A stretch of DNA of 64,000 nt from Bidens hawaiensis. Its lineage: Eukaryota; Streptophyta; Magnoliopsida; Asterales; Asteraceae. The stretch lies in assembly GCA_021521415.1 (NCBI GenBank), contig JAIQDT010003798.1, positions 1 through 64,000 on the forward strand. Direction: 5' to 3'. Of the stretch, positions 1 to 12,860 are shown in pieces. Position numbers and translations under genes: made by a program. The notes beneath the pieces are model-generated. The model worked only from the letters and a program-made list of their open reading frames with translations. It had not been told where the DNA came from and made no database searches. Every line of letters begins with the position of its first letter. The stretch's first letter is position 1.

Positions 1-1663
1 CGTCCCCCTCAGCCACACAGATTCTTTTGTATTTCTTGCTGGCAGAGGCTCCTTCCGGTTGCTCATCTTCTATTCTTTGGTTTTTTACCAAGTGAGCCAG
101 CCTGCCTGACTTTACATCCTTCTCGATCGCATCCTTTAAATGATGGCATGCGTCGGTGTTGTGGCCCGGGGACCTGTGAAATTCACAATATTTGCCACTG
201 TTTTGCGGTCCCTTGTAGTGTAGTTGCTTGGGGGGCTTGAATTGGACATTCTCAGTACTTAACACCTGTGAAGGTGTTTTAGTGAGGGGCGTCCATATTC
301 TTGGCAGAGGTCTGCTAGGATCTCTGCCGCCCTCCCTCTTGTCACCCTCCCCGCGATTACGAACTTCTTTTTGGGGCTGTGGTGAGGTTGGTTGCGCTTG
401 TTTTTCCGCAGAAGAAAAACTTGTTGGCTGCAACCTGGACCATACAGAGTTCTGTTTGGCCCTCTTCTCTTTGCTGCGCGGTGATTCTGCCTGATGCGCT
501 CTTTCTCTTGCCCTATCTTGGGCAATCTGTTTTTCATTTCTCGCGAAAACTCGCGATGCCTCCATTAACTTGGCCCACGTGGTGGGCATACCATCTTTGC
601 TTACGAGAGCCCGGCGGAGTTGATCACTGCGCGCGCCTTGTATAAAGGCCACGCGCAGGAGCTGCTCAGTTATACCCCCGATTGCCAGGGATTCCTGATT
701 GAAACGAGTGATGTAATCTTCAATCGTTTCATCATTCCTGCGTATGCAGTGCATGATGTCATCAGGATCGCGCGTGTGCCTGCGCTGCTGTACGAAGTGG
801 GCTTGGAACTTTTCTAATAGTTCCTCGAACCCATCAATTTGCCCTGTCGGCAAGCTCTCGAACCATACCCGCGCTGCGCCCGTGAGGCAGCGAGCAAACA
901 TATGACACCATGTTGGCATCGTCTAGCTCTCTAGGTTTCCCGTGTTATAGAAACCTTGCAAAAAGTCATCTGGATCTGTTGTGCCATCATATTTGCCCAG
1001 ACCACTTGGCATCTTTGTCTTGTGCTGGATGGGAGCCTGCGCGATGCGCGCAGTAAACTTTGAGTGTTTTACCAGGATGGCTGGTCTGTAGGGCGTGGTT
1101 ACGTCCACTTGCCCTCTGACCGGTGGGCTGTACGGCATGTGCAGATCCAGATCTGCTCTGGCTCCAGGCGCCATGTTCACAGGCGCGCGGAGCTGTGAGC
1201 CTCCTGCATGAGTATCCCGTGTCTTCCTCATGCTATGCACTTCTTCATCACTGAACTCAGTGTGTGCAGTGTGAACAGAATGTCCTTCTTCCGGCGCGCG
1301 CGGCCTCTTTGTAGTCTGCTTATCAAAAGCTTGCCTTTGTGTTTGGTCGGCTAGCTTCTTCTGCTTGACCATTTCGTTGTACTTTTCAATCAGACGCCGC
1401 TGCTCGTTTATGAGCCATTCATTCGGATCATTTGCTTCATCTTCTGGACCCATTGGTCCTTTCATCTTCGCGCCGGCCATATTTTGTAACGTGAGATCGT
1501 CTGGAGGAGTTTCAGTCTGGCCGTGAGGGGTTGTGACGAAGGGACGGTTGCTGGTGGTACGCGTAGAATCACGCGGAACCCTCAGAACCTGCTGTCCGTC
1601 GTTAACACCCTCACGTTCAATATCCTCCAGAGCTTGATCAACGTTACGAACTCCAGAAACCAT
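1..1663 (-). pseudogene. gag: Ty3/gypsy gag, partial, one in-frame stop
   Basis: Retrotransposon capsid/nucleocapsid protein, read right to left from ATG at 1663 (MVSGVRNVDQAL...) and running off the left window edge. The central part has the usual plant gypsy gag pattern: RVWFESLP, then YITRFNQESLAIGGI, then AFIQGARS and SKDGMPTTWAKLMEAS. A zinc-knuckle-like motif near position 130 reads CEFHRSPGHNTDAC (C-x2-H-x4-H-x4-C, second Cys replaced by His). One TAG at 923-925 interrupts an otherwise open frame in the context NLES*TMPTW; a Trp codon is likely there, because the sister gag at 50837-52154 has SSWTEPTW at the same place. The frame is otherwise open to base 1, so this copy is recently disabled or needs readthrough. 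Whether pol follows cannot be seen. The gag family assignment is firm; the lineage (Tat/Ogre-like, from the knuckle) is an inference. Confidence 0.88.
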
Positions 1664-1742
1664 GGTGATTGATTTTTTTTTTTTTTTTTTTTTATAGATC
1701 TGATGAGATCTGATTGCCGTTTGTAACAGTGGATGGCGCCAA
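1664..1742 (-). other. Primer binding site and leader of gypsy element 1
   Basis: Between LTR and gag on the minus strand. The PBS reads TTGGCGCCATCC (1731-1742) directly after the LTR end. A run of about 22 T on the plus strand (1672-1693) lies between PBS and gag ATG. The same PBS core follows the LTRs at 5096, 34635, 48300 and 57621, so all these elements appear to use one tRNA primer. Which tRNA it is was not determined. Confidence 0.8.
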
Positions 1743-2752
1743 TGAAGAAACGTGGATCTACTCACTGGTAGCAGATCTACTTTCCTCGGGTGTGATTATA
1801 CTATTTCACCGATGGTTCTTCTGGATCAGTGTTCTTCCACCTACAAAATGAACAGCGCCGTTACTTACCCCTCAGAAAGGGACAGAGGGGTCCTCTTTGG
1901 GGTAACCCTCCGGCGTGAGAATCAGTATCTTTGTGGAGAAGATAATAATGTGTGTAAGAGAATCTCCAGGATATTGCTGAATAGCTGAATACCCTTTTGA
2001 TTGTGAGACTGTCTGTTTGTATGTAACTGACTGTGAGTGAATGTGATTCAATATGATTGAATGTGTTATCACTGCTTGTAACTGTCAATGATTGAGTATG
2101 AATGTGTCATCAAAGTGGAGTTGATGCTGTATTTATAGTGCTAGGGTTACCACCGGTTGGGCTCAACCTCGTTGGCTTCCTCCAATCGCACTGCGCCACG
2201 TGTCCTCTGGGACACCTGGCGCTTTCTCGTTGGTTGTAATCACGTGGTAACACATGTGTCATGCTGAGTTGTCGACCTTTCATTTGGCAGCTATCAACAT
2301 CAGCATATTCTTTTTCCTTAAAAAGATGCCTTCTGGAAGGTTGTTTGACGTGCACAATCAAGGTTGCCCTAATCCTGATTGGGATAAGGACGAGGTTGAT
2401 TATGCGCACGTGTGATATGCGCCCATCCTGAGGATGCGCGAGGTCTTCTCTTTATTCTCACGCGCAGATATTTCATGCGCAGATGTGATATGCACGAGCA
2501 TGTGATATGCGCCGCGCGCTGATGCGCTGCGCGCATATGTGATGCGCGAGCATGTGTGTCTGGGCAGATGTGATATGCACGAGCATGTGATATGCGCCGC
2601 GCGCATATGTGATGCGCGAGCATATGTGTGCCTGGGCATATGATGCCTGAGGATGTTTTGTATGCGCCATGCGCATAGGTTTTGGCTTTGTGTCTTCATA
2701 ATGTCTTTATCTTGTGGGTTGACCCGCCTTGCTCGGTGTTGAGGCGGGTACA
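1743..2752 (-). mobile_element. 5' LTR of gypsy element 1 (about 1.0 kb)
   Basis: Minus-strand LTR. In sense orientation it starts TGTACCCGCCTC (ending at 2752) and ends GTTTCTTCA (1743), next to the PBS. The sense start holds an inverted repeat of the ACCCGCC motif. A conserved U5-like block (CCGGCGTGAGAATCAG on the plus strand near 1910) recurs in the LTRs at 5268, 27285, 48120 and 55855. A GC-rich stretch at 2460-2660 contains about two copies of a 77-bp repeat rich in ATATGCGC and GATGCGCG. The other LTR lies outside the window. The candidate target duplication next to 2752 is TACCT, which cannot be checked here. Confidence 0.82.
2460..2660. repeat. Tandem GCGC-rich repeat inside LTR
   Basis: About two imperfect copies of a 77-bp unit containing GATATGCACGAGCATG and GCCGCGCGCATATGTG. 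It lies in the U3 part of the LTR in sense orientation. It creates several overlapping frames without stops (His/Ala/Arg-rich), which are not genes. Confidence 0.7.
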
Positions 2753-2814
2753 TACCTCTTCAGTTATTTATTGATTTACTTTCTATGCACTAGTGCATGT
2801 TTGTATCAAGAGGT

Positions 2815-3265
2815 GCAAATGAGCCGAGTCGGATCTTGAGCTACCTAAGATTGACTCGTCAAATCTCAAACTAAGCCGAGCTTAATGAGCTTGAGTCTTA
2901 AAATAAGTTTGTTTAATAATTGTGCCCGAGCTTCATTTATCGAGCTTGAGCTGACTCATGTGCCTAAACGAGCCTATTATTTGTATAGCTTTATTTTTAA
3001 TGTATTAAATATATAAATTATGTTATTTATACTAATTATAGTTAAAATTATATATATAATTAATTGAATATGTTTATAAAATAAGTTAATAGATAATAAA
3101 GAATAAATTAGCCGAGTCAAGGTTGAAAAAATGTCCACGAGCCGAGCTCGAGCTTTAGAAAAAGTGCTCGAAACAAGCTAAGTTGAGCTAGAGCTTGATT
3201 AAACCTATAAATTATGTTATATGTAACTAGTCGAGCTCGGGCTTGGCTTAACTCGTTTGCACCAC
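2815..3265. mobile_element. Fragment of GAGCCGAGCTCGAGC-type MITE
   Basis: Degenerate copy of a non-autonomous repeat built from GAGCCGAG, GAGCTCGAGC and CGAGCTTG motifs. Both ends point inward: AGGTGCAAATGAGCCGAG at the left and CTCGTTTGCACCACT at the right, which gives imperfect terminal inverted repeats. Related copies lie at 39826-40307, 40310-40480, 42955-43560 and 56190-56260. Confidence 0.55.
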
Positions 3266-4029
3266 TATGTGTATGATATCATTTTCTATAGGAAATGGAA
3301 TTTAATTGGCTTAATTAGTATTTTACTTCTTTGAAGTTATGTCTCATTATTAGTGTGATTCTTCACATCCGAGACTTGTTTAGCGTAACATTCTTTTATA
3401 AAGTTGTCAATGAAAGTTACATTTAAATATTCCAAACACAGCACTCTTCTGATCGCTATTAACTTGATTTGTGTAATGAGAATTATTCTTTGTTTATTTT
3501 TTAATTATTTTGTTTTGATTTTATCATGATTTGGATCAGGACTCCAAGATGTTCTCCATGCACCTTCAACTATATAGCCATATAGGTATGTACTTTAAAT
3601 GTTTTGTATCTTCTGTGAAAATAAATTTAGGCATGCCTTTTCTTGTCCTTCGAAAAGCATTAGAAAGAAAATTGCATGAAAACTTGAATGATTTAGCGTT
3701 TTTTTACCACTATGTTGCTTCTGATGTTCCTGTTATTGGTTTAGGATTTAAAACTTGTTAAGAATACTTACTATTAAATGGTTGAAATATCTCATAGTTG
3801 AATATTTTGCTGCAGGAATTGGATGCGACTCACAACCAAGCTACAAATTGAACACTCAAATTTATTGCTGCATTATAGATTATTAAAGTACTATTTGAAG
3901 TTTGTTTTGTCTTGGTTCATAGTCTTATAGTAATTGTACCGTTGATGTATACTTTGTGTTAACTATAATTCAACTTGAGCCTTTCATATCTTTATATATT
4001 TATAGGATTTGTAAATTTTGCATTAATTT
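3266..4029. other. AT-rich stretch, no supported gene
   Basis: No convincing coding region. Short exon-like pieces are present, for example a 3' splice-like TTGCTGCAG before GAATTGGATGCGACTC near 3815. They could be the tail of a degraded transposon gene belonging to the CACTA element that ends at 4566, but nothing identifiable is encoded. Confidence 0.4.
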
Positions 4030-4566
4030 TAGGTCTGGTACTTATTAGGACCTAAAAATAACATGTTATTTGATATTAATTTTCAGTCTCTAAAATAAGT
4101 ATATTAACAGTTGAAATCAAGTAGTACTAAAGATTAATTTTCAATCTTCAGTAGTATGTTATTCGAGACTGATTTGATGTAAAATCACGAACCTAATGAA
4201 ACGTATGCAGGACAAGATAACATGTTTAGAGGATTGATTATCAGTCCTAATGTTATACGTTAGAGACTGAAATATTAAATTATTCGAGATTGATTTGCAG
4301 TCACTAAAGAATTGTATTAGGGACTGAAATGGGGTGGTACAAGGGACATATTGGGGACTGGATTTTTATCTATCTGAGACTGACTAATAGTCCTTGTTGG
4401 TGCCATATAACGGGGACTGATTTTTAGTAACTAAAACCACTATCTAGGACTAAGCATCCGTTACTGGCTAGGGACTGGCAAATCAGTCTCTAATAACCAT
4501 CAAGTACTGATTGAGAAATATTAAAGACTAATTTTCCAGTCCTAGATGACAATCTTTTTTGTAGTG
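4030..4566. mobile_element. CACTA (En/Spm) transposon, right end
   Basis: The right boundary at 4566 reads TTTTTTGTAGTG, the reverse complement of CACTACAAAAAA, the typical CACTA terminal inverted repeat. The 500 bp inside is filled with short subterminal repeats of the GGGACTGA / TTTCAGTC type in both orientations. The gag reading frame to the right (4567-4875) is cut exactly at this end, so the element inserted into, or rearranged with, gypsy element 2. No matching CACTAC left end was found between 2758 and 4030, so the left part is lost or too diverged to see. Confidence 0.72.
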
Positions 4567-4875
4567 TAATTTCTTGGCGTCTGGTCCTTTCCAGCTTTCT
4601 TCATAGTCGGGTTCGTCTAGGCGTGAGTCTGCCTTTAGATTCGACCGCTGAGACTTATCTCCTGCTTTCCTGTTTTGCTTAGCAGGAGGTGTTTTGGCGA
4701 ATGGTGTTTTCGCACGAGCCGGTGTTGAGTTTTCTTCAGATTCCTCTTCTTTGTTGCTACTAGAAGCTGTATCAAACAGTGATCTAGGTTTCACAACGGA
4801 CGCCATTTTTTCTTGCACTTTGTCTCTTAGTTTTTGTTGTTCTGCCTCGAGCCACGCCATGATGTCTGGCGGCAT
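4567..4875 (-). pseudogene. gag: Gypsy element 2 gag, N-terminal fragment
   Basis: Reading frame from ATG at 4875 (MPPDIMAWLEAEQQKL...) encoding about 100 residues rich in Lys/Glu/Ser with a predicted coiled-coil-like start. It is truncated at 4566 by the CACTA transposon end, and the last residues beyond that point are transposon-derived. It lies downstream (minus strand) of a PBS and LTR, as expected for gag. The capsid core and zinc knuckle are missing. Assignment as gag rests on position and composition, not on a diagnostic motif. Confidence 0.65.
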
Positions 4876-5095
4876 GGTTGCCTTGGAACGTGTTTTTGTT
4901 TCTTGTTTATCCGTGACGGTAGGATGAACGGTGGAGGCATTTAGAAGACCTCCGCCCGTATCCTGTACGTCCAGATTTTCAATGTATCCTTATAGGTTGG
5001 CTTTTTGGCCAACCTCCTTCGGTGTAGTCTTGCCACTCATCTGAGTCAAGAAAGGAGTGAGCTACTGTTCTAGCTATATGCACGGATGGCGCCAA
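4876..5095 (-). other. Leader and primer binding site of gypsy element 2
   Basis: Minus-strand PBS TTGGCGCCATCCGTG at 5081-5095 directly after the LTR end, followed by about 200 bp of leader up to the gag ATG at 4875. No other feature seen. Confidence 0.75.
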
Positions 5096-5757
5096 TGAAG
5101 AAACACGAATCCACCCCTCAAGGTCTAACACGTTAGTCCGAGGGTAATTGTTAAGTATTCTACACGAGGGGTTATAAAACCTTCTTGGCGCAGACAAGTG
5201 TAACCTGCAAAACAGAACACCGTGAGCTCGTTACGAGGAATGGGGGGGATTCTCTCGTAACCACCCTCCGGCGTAAGAATCAGTACTTGATAGTACGAAG
5301 TAGTATAATTTGATAGTGATAGTAGGGGAAAGTATGTCCTTTACCATTTGGAGGTTTACTGGTATTTATAGCCGGAGGAGAGAGAGTGTGACCAACCACC
5401 TTGTCAGGTTTTCCACCAATAATATTCTCCATTAGTGCGGTCGTGGTGGTTGGTGGAAGTTGGTGGGCATCATGGCCTTTTGACAAGGACGTGGTTGTAT
5501 TGTTTGTACCGTCCTTTATGTGTTGTCTAATCCCCATTGGTTTGGTGTTTATCCCTATGTGAGTTACCATCTTTTTGTCCCATGCTGGTGGGACCTTTGC
5601 ATTACCATTCCCGAGGGTGTCAGGAAAAGTTATATTGGATTACACTCTTCGCGACATGCACTACACCCGGCGTTAGAGATTTCCTGGCGCCTAGTGTTCC
5701 GCCCAGCGTATGCAATTAGTGTCATACTTCGTCGCATGGTGGGTTTCATACCCTACA
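5096..5757 (-). mobile_element. 5' LTR of gypsy element 2 (662 bp)
   Basis: In sense (minus) orientation it starts TGTAGGGTATGAAACCC (5757) and ends TTTCTTCA (5096) next to the PBS. A TATA box GGCTATAAATACC lies around 5352-5364. The conserved CCGGCG(T)AAGAATCAG block is at about 5268-5283, followed in sense by a G/C run and the GAGCTCACGGTGT motif. The start resembles that of the 34250 and 57215 LTRs (TGTAGGGGTATGG). The second LTR is absent, so this element is truncated. Confidence 0.75.
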
Positions 5758-6197
5758 TCTACACATATCAAATTTCAAACCTTATAAAAAAAAACTTCAC
5801 AAAAGCTATCCCTCATACCCCGCTTCTTATATAAAGTAATATAAAAATAACAATGTTTGTATGTGTGGTCTCACTTCCTTCCGCCCAACTTGGTCCTTGG
5901 TTACGAACTTACTCCACAAACCTCCAAACTAGACCCACCCACAATGGGGGGAGTCCATGGAAGAGCAATACTAGTAATGATGCCTTGAGTTGGACCTTGA
6001 TCGAACACCGTATTTTCGTTGGAGGTTCTCTAAACTCCCCCCCCCCTCCACGATTTCTTTCAAGCTTTCATTATATACATCAAATGTAATCACATTTTGA
6101 TGTATTCGAAGTGAGATTAGTTTATCTAAGAAGGTATGCAAAGTTTTATATATTTTAGGTGTTGGTTCATTGCTAAAACAAGATCAAGATAAGATGC

Positions 6198-6430
6198 ACA
6201 CTTTAATAAATAAGGCCTAATTAGAAAAGATTAAATTGACGGGATGTGGAGCAATGCAACTGACAATTAGTTTTGGAATAAAAACTGCTTTAGAGCCGCT
6301 ATCACTTTTAGGACAACCTAATTAGAAAAGATTAAATTGACGGGATCTGAAGCAATGCAACTGACAATTAGTTTTGGAATAAAAACTGCTTTAGAGCCGC
6401 TATCACTTTTAGGACAGCCTAATTTATCGG
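6198..6430. repeat. 106-bp tandem duplication
   Basis: Two near-identical copies of a unit beginning CCTAATTAGAAAAGATTAAA and containing GACAATTAGTTTTGGAAT and GAGCCGCTATCACTTTTAGG. They differ at a few bases only, indicating a recent duplication. Confidence 0.85.
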
Positions 6431-6798
6431 GTGACTCTGACAATTAGTTTTGAAATGGTGACCCGTCGATTCAATAACGAGTTTAGGAGGAGAATAGTTC
6501 AATTGGTTGTCTAGTCACTTGTCAGGTAATCTGGAAAGCTTGAAAAAAAAATTTCCAACAAGAAAACGACTACAAGGCTATTAGAAGAGATCAAAGTTAC
6601 GGGGTTTCTTTGGGCAAAGAATAGAGCAAACATTCACACTTTGGAGTGAACACGTTGGTGTAATTTCAAATTATAATAACATTAGTTGTCTATTTCTGGG
6701 TGCACTCCTTCTCTCTAGCTTATTGCCATATATGTTGTTTTAATTTTCTTTTAACTAGGTCGTTAAGAAAAGTAGGCACAAATATAGTACTTATCAAT

Positions 6799-6930
6799 AA
6801 TTGCAATTGAGCTTTGTTGGGATATGGATGCCGTGTTCAACGGTTAATTGACAATCTATATTATCAATAATTGCAATTGAGCTTTGTTGGGATATGGATG
6901 CCGTGTTCAACGGTTAATTGACAATCAATT
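6799..6930. repeat. 66-bp tandem duplication
   Basis: Two essentially identical copies of a unit with TATCAATAATTGCAATTGAG and GCCGTGTTCAACGGTTAATT. Confidence 0.85.
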
Positions 6931-8439
6931 AACAATAATAACAACATAAATAGTAAAGAACACAAACATAGTCGAATCCAATCAAATATGATATATTCAT
7001 AGTGATTTGATGCTAGTCTTTTTTTTATTAGTTTTGATAGTCTTAAGAAATGTTGTATAAGATTGCTTGTCTTCTTGTAGTTGGATCTTCAAGTTTTTGA
7101 AATGCTTCAGTTATTTCACAATCGACACTTGTGTCTTTAGTCTTTTTTCGTAATAAGAATCATCACTTTGTATGATCTTTATCAGCTCTTTGTTCAGTGA
7201 AGTAAATATATCAGTTGTATGATTTTGACAATCATTAGCTCTATTTAACTCAACAAGCTCGATATCCTTTCCCACTTGTTTTTCCCAACACTAGCAATTG
7301 CCCATGATTTTGATGCCATGTAATACTACGGGGCAAGGGATAAGTAGTTAAGTAGAAATCAATGCTACTTCCTTCTTTGGATGCAACATAAACACAAAAG
7401 GTTGAGCTTGGATCGAAAAAGTTGGTGCAAGTTCTATGTTATTAATTTTCCTTTTTAATTGTGGTTTTGTTGTTAATTTGTTTTGTTTTTGTGTGTTTAT
7501 TGGCACTTCTCTCAAGTTCTATCTTGTTTGTTTTTCATGTTTTGATTTTAATATATTTGGCCTTAATAATAATAATAATAATAAAAACTTTCCCAAATTA
7601 AGTAAATCTGAAATTTCATTCATTCCATGGACTTAGTTTTAAATTAACCCAAAGTTCATACTTTAGCATATGGCACAATTAATCCACTTTCAACATACAA
7701 TGCATGATCCATACCACCATGATAGTATGATACATTCAACGTATATATAATTACTATCATTCTTTGTAGTTTTTAATGAACTATATTTACCAATGACCAC
7801 TAACCTAGCTTTCTTAAGTGGACAAAGCACATATATATTAGAGTTGACTTGACAAAGACGTTCTTTTTGTTGTATACCAAGTTTTCTATAAACAAGTTGT
7901 TAAATATCCCAAACCAAATGAGACCTCTGTTTTTCAAAGCATGTGATTAACAATACTTAAATATTCTCACTTACATATGTCAAAAATCCATTCTAAATTG
8001 ACCCATGATCCATATATCTCTTACCAACTTAGAGTTTGTACTGGAGTTGAAACAACCTAATACATTTTTCTACAAAACATTAATATGAAAATCAAGACAA
8101 AACTTTAAGATCAACATTTAAATTTTTAGCCAAATTGGATGGTAACTCCAAAACTCCGATTTTTGGCTTATAATAATCTTAAATATTAACTTGTTTAGAA
8201 GCATTAATATGCATACGGATCGTATATGCCACTTATAGACAGAGATGCTACGTTGAACTAAGTTGCTACGGACCTTTAGTAATCAAGTTGCTATCGGGTA
8301 TTAGCAACTTACTATACCACTTATTCATAGTAACTTTTTAAGATCATTTTTCACGCAACTTTTTAACCATCAAGGTTGATCCAATGCATTTCCAATAAAT
8401 CCTCTTTAGTGTTTCGTAAACCTTTTTCTCAAACCATGT

Positions 8440-8565
8440 GTCGGTTCCAACCGTATACTAGGCCAAACTAGTTATACCATTCCTAAACCTACATGTCGAT
8501 TCCTAACTAGTATGTACCGGTTCTAGGTCTTAGAACCGGTTTTGATTTGCACCTCTATATAAAAT
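8440..8565. mobile_element. Fragment of AACCGGTT-type MITE
   Basis: Stretch with TACCGGTTCTAGG and AGAACCGGTTTTGATT ending in TTTGCACCTCTA, which matches the terminal part of the complete copy at 45009-45236 (TTTTGTACACCTCTA). The left end is not recognisable. Confidence 0.5.
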
Positions 8566-8653
8566 AAGAATTTAATAAAACATTTTATTATTATTATTAT
8601 TAAACAAACATTAACAGCAATAAACTAACAAATGAAGAAACATAAATATCAAA

Positions 8654-9323
8654 TTAATAAGAGTTAAAATAAAGTAAAAAAATAAAAGTAGTCCAATGCA
8701 AATCTTTTGGTTTAAACCTTGCTTCCAAGACCAGCTTAAGCTTCCTAATTGTAGCCACATCCGTTCTAAACGACTTAGCAAGAACCACATCTTCAATATT
8801 CGTACCAAACAAAGTTACGGGTACCGAAACCGTAGAAGCACTCGCACTACCGAATGCCGCAACAGCCACCGCGGGTTCCTTACTATCCGCATTATACTGA
8901 TAATGAACAAGTCCTTTAGGAAAAATAAACATATCTCCGGTTTCTAGGGTTTGAGTGTACAACTTGTTGGTCGAGTCAACAAACCCGACCTCAAATCTCC
9001 ACCCAACACAAAAAATAGGCTGTGGCACGAGGTCGTGCGTGTGGTGCACTGACCCCACCAGGGCCTAGGCATAAAAGAGAAAGTGAAATGCTTTGACCAT
9101 TTAAAGCGGGGAATTCTGCCATGCTGGCTAGCATTGATTTAGTCTCGGTTAAATTTGGACCGTGAAAGAAAGTTTGGAATTTGGTGTAAGTGAAGAAATT
9201 CCCGTCTATGACGGTCATGTTAGAGGGGACAATGTAGTCGAAGAGTGTGTCCGGATCGCTGGCTTGAACAAGCCCAACAAATGCGACCGCGACACAAACC
9301 GAAAATATAACTTGTGTTGACAT
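8654..9323 (-). pseudogene. Germin-like protein, frameshifted at the metal site
   Basis: Germin-like proteins are secreted cupin-fold, usually manganese-binding apoplastic proteins. The start at 9323 gives an N-terminal signal peptide (MSTQVIFSVCVAVAFVGLVQ, then SDPDTLFDY), followed by the cupin domain with FPALNGQS, then GPGGVSAPH. The second cupin box is intact (FPKGLVHYQYN), as is the C-terminal part (TLFGTNIEDVVLAKSFRTD). Around 8991-9050 the first metal box, normally HTHPRATE followed by a conserved Gly, is degraded: the second His and the Glu are gone, and two single-base losses shift the frame, so the signal peptide and C-terminal half lie in different frames. No intron is needed for this family. 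A sequencing error could explain one frameshift but not the changed His and Glu codons. Called a pseudogene with good confidence. Confidence 0.85.
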
Positions 9324-9879
9324 AGTTTATGATACAAGTTTGTTATGTCTTTTTCAGTTTGGAAATATTGTTTAGATGAAATTGTTGGAGTATTAATAGG
9401 AAGGAAGAAAGTTGACAAGTCTAATAAATAATTAAACCTCAAAGTTACCGAATTAACAAGAACCGAATACAACCATATATGGGATTTAACGACCAGTCTG
9501 GCTTTACTCGATGAATGATGAAAACTGTTAGACGATTTAATGTTTTTAATATTGAAGTTGATGTGAAAACAAAAATAGGTGATAATGAATGCTTTTACGG
9601 TTAAATACATTAACATAACATAAACTATTCATTTTCAATTTTGGGAAAAAACATAAGAAAATAGGTGAAATTCAATAGTATTCATCTCTTGTAAATTACA
9701 AAAATAAAAACAATATGAAAATATTTTGTTTATACATGTAACGTACATATATTTAGGTTACATAGGCATAGGTAAACAATAAATATTAACATAGAACATA
9801 TACATAAATTTGTTTGAAGAAAAATTTTTTTAATACATAACCCACATTTGTATGTACTAAATACGGATTTTAAATAAAA
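9324..9879. other. Upstream region of the germin-like pseudogene
   Basis: AT-rich, no gene. A TATA-like CTATTAATAC (minus strand, about 9390-9399) is the only candidate promoter element for the germin-like locus. Confidence 0.35.
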
Positions 9880-10411
9880 AGAATATTGGACTTTAATAAT
9901 CCCTATTAAATGGCATTAGCTGATAATAATCTCTATTCGTTTTATCGCCGCTGGCGGTCCCAAATTCAAAAAAGTTGGCCCCCAATGGTCCGCTGTTAAA
10001 AATGACTTAACGCCGTTATAGTTTTTCCAGAATTTCAAACCAATGTTTTAGGGCTTTTGATCGTTAGGAAGATACGAGTCGATTGATGTAAAACTTAGCT
10101 CGAAACAATGATCCAAACGACTTGATTTTGGTTAATTGTAAGTTCAAACACCCGAATTGAAGCATTGTTTTGTCATTTTGAAGCACTATTTCAAACTAAA
10201 TTTTACACCAATCGAATCGTATCCTCCTAACGATCAAAAGCCCTAAAAATTGGTTTGAAATTCAGAAAAAACTATAACGCCGTTAAGTCAAATTTAACGA
10301 GGGACCATTGGGGGCAACTTTTTTGAATTTGAGTCCACCAGTGGCGATAAAACGAATAGGGATTTTTATCGGCCATACCATTTAATATGGATTATTAAAA
10401 TCCAATATTCC
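9880..10411. mobile_element. Foldback MITE, MULE-type, 9-bp target duplication
   Basis: A 532-bp element flanked by identical 9-bp direct repeats TAAATAAAA (9871-9879 and 10412-10420). Its ends are inverted repeats (AGAATATTGG / CCAATATTCC). The inverted homology continues through nearly the whole length (TTTTATCGCC, GGCGATAAAA; TTTGATCGTTAGGAAGATAC and its complement), so the element can fold into one long hairpin. It has no coding capacity. A diverged internal copy lies at 25222-25437. The 9-bp duplication points to Mutator-like transposase in trans. Confidence 0.85.
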
Positions 10412-10648
10412 TAAATAAAACTTATTAATAAAAAAAAAGTAAATGATTTAACCAAATCATCAAGAACGACTCTTCATTGTCAAAGTTCAAACCTTACAAA
10501 AGCTTACAAAGTACATTTCATTAGAAAAAAATAAATTATTTGAAAATGTGTCAACAAAGTGACAACACTTCACACCCTCACGTAAAAATGGCATAAAATA
10601 TTAATAACCCAAATTAATCATTTTTTTTCAATCAATTAATTAGAGAAG

Positions 10649-12485
<1,837 letters not shown>

Positions 12486-12860
12486 GTTTTATAACAATCG
12501 CGGGCCCGGTTAAATTATTGGAGATTTTGTTTATTCTTTGAGTAACTTATTTTAGTTACTTTTAAAATGTTTTACATTTAATGGATTTTGCTATTGAGTT
12601 ATCAAAATAGTTTTTACATAACTGTTAATTTTTTATTTTGCTACAAATTTTATTTAATTAGTTTTAGATATTGATTTGTTGATTTCCCTACGGATTTCAC
12701 TAAATTAGTTTTATTTTTATAATTTATGTATTATTCCATTTTTGTTTTTCAAATACACATATTGAAAATCAGATATTATGATGCTTGCAGTTGGTTGGTG
12801 AGACACATATATTGAAAAATTACGCAAATTCCCGAGGTCTCTTTATAGGGTTTTGTTGTT
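12486..12860. other. AT-rich intergenic stretch
   Basis: No gene or element recognised. It begins at the break where homology with peroxidase copy 2 is lost, so it marks the 5' deletion or insertion junction of pseudogene 1. Confidence 0.4.

Larger units (their letters stand above)
5758..8444. other. AT-rich intergenic sequence with small tandem duplications
   Basis: No gene is supported over about 2.7 kb. Two local duplications are visible and listed separately (6198-6430 and 6799-6930). Open frames here are short, low-complexity and lack homologous features. Confidence 0.6.

Noticed and set aside
2369..2753. His/Ala/Arg-rich frames in the element 1 LTR
   Set aside because: Produced by GC-rich tandem repeats in an LTR; no start context or homologous domain.
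3531..3761. 76-residue frame in AT-rich sequence
   Set aside because: No family resemblance, no promoter or splice support; most likely chance or transposon debris.
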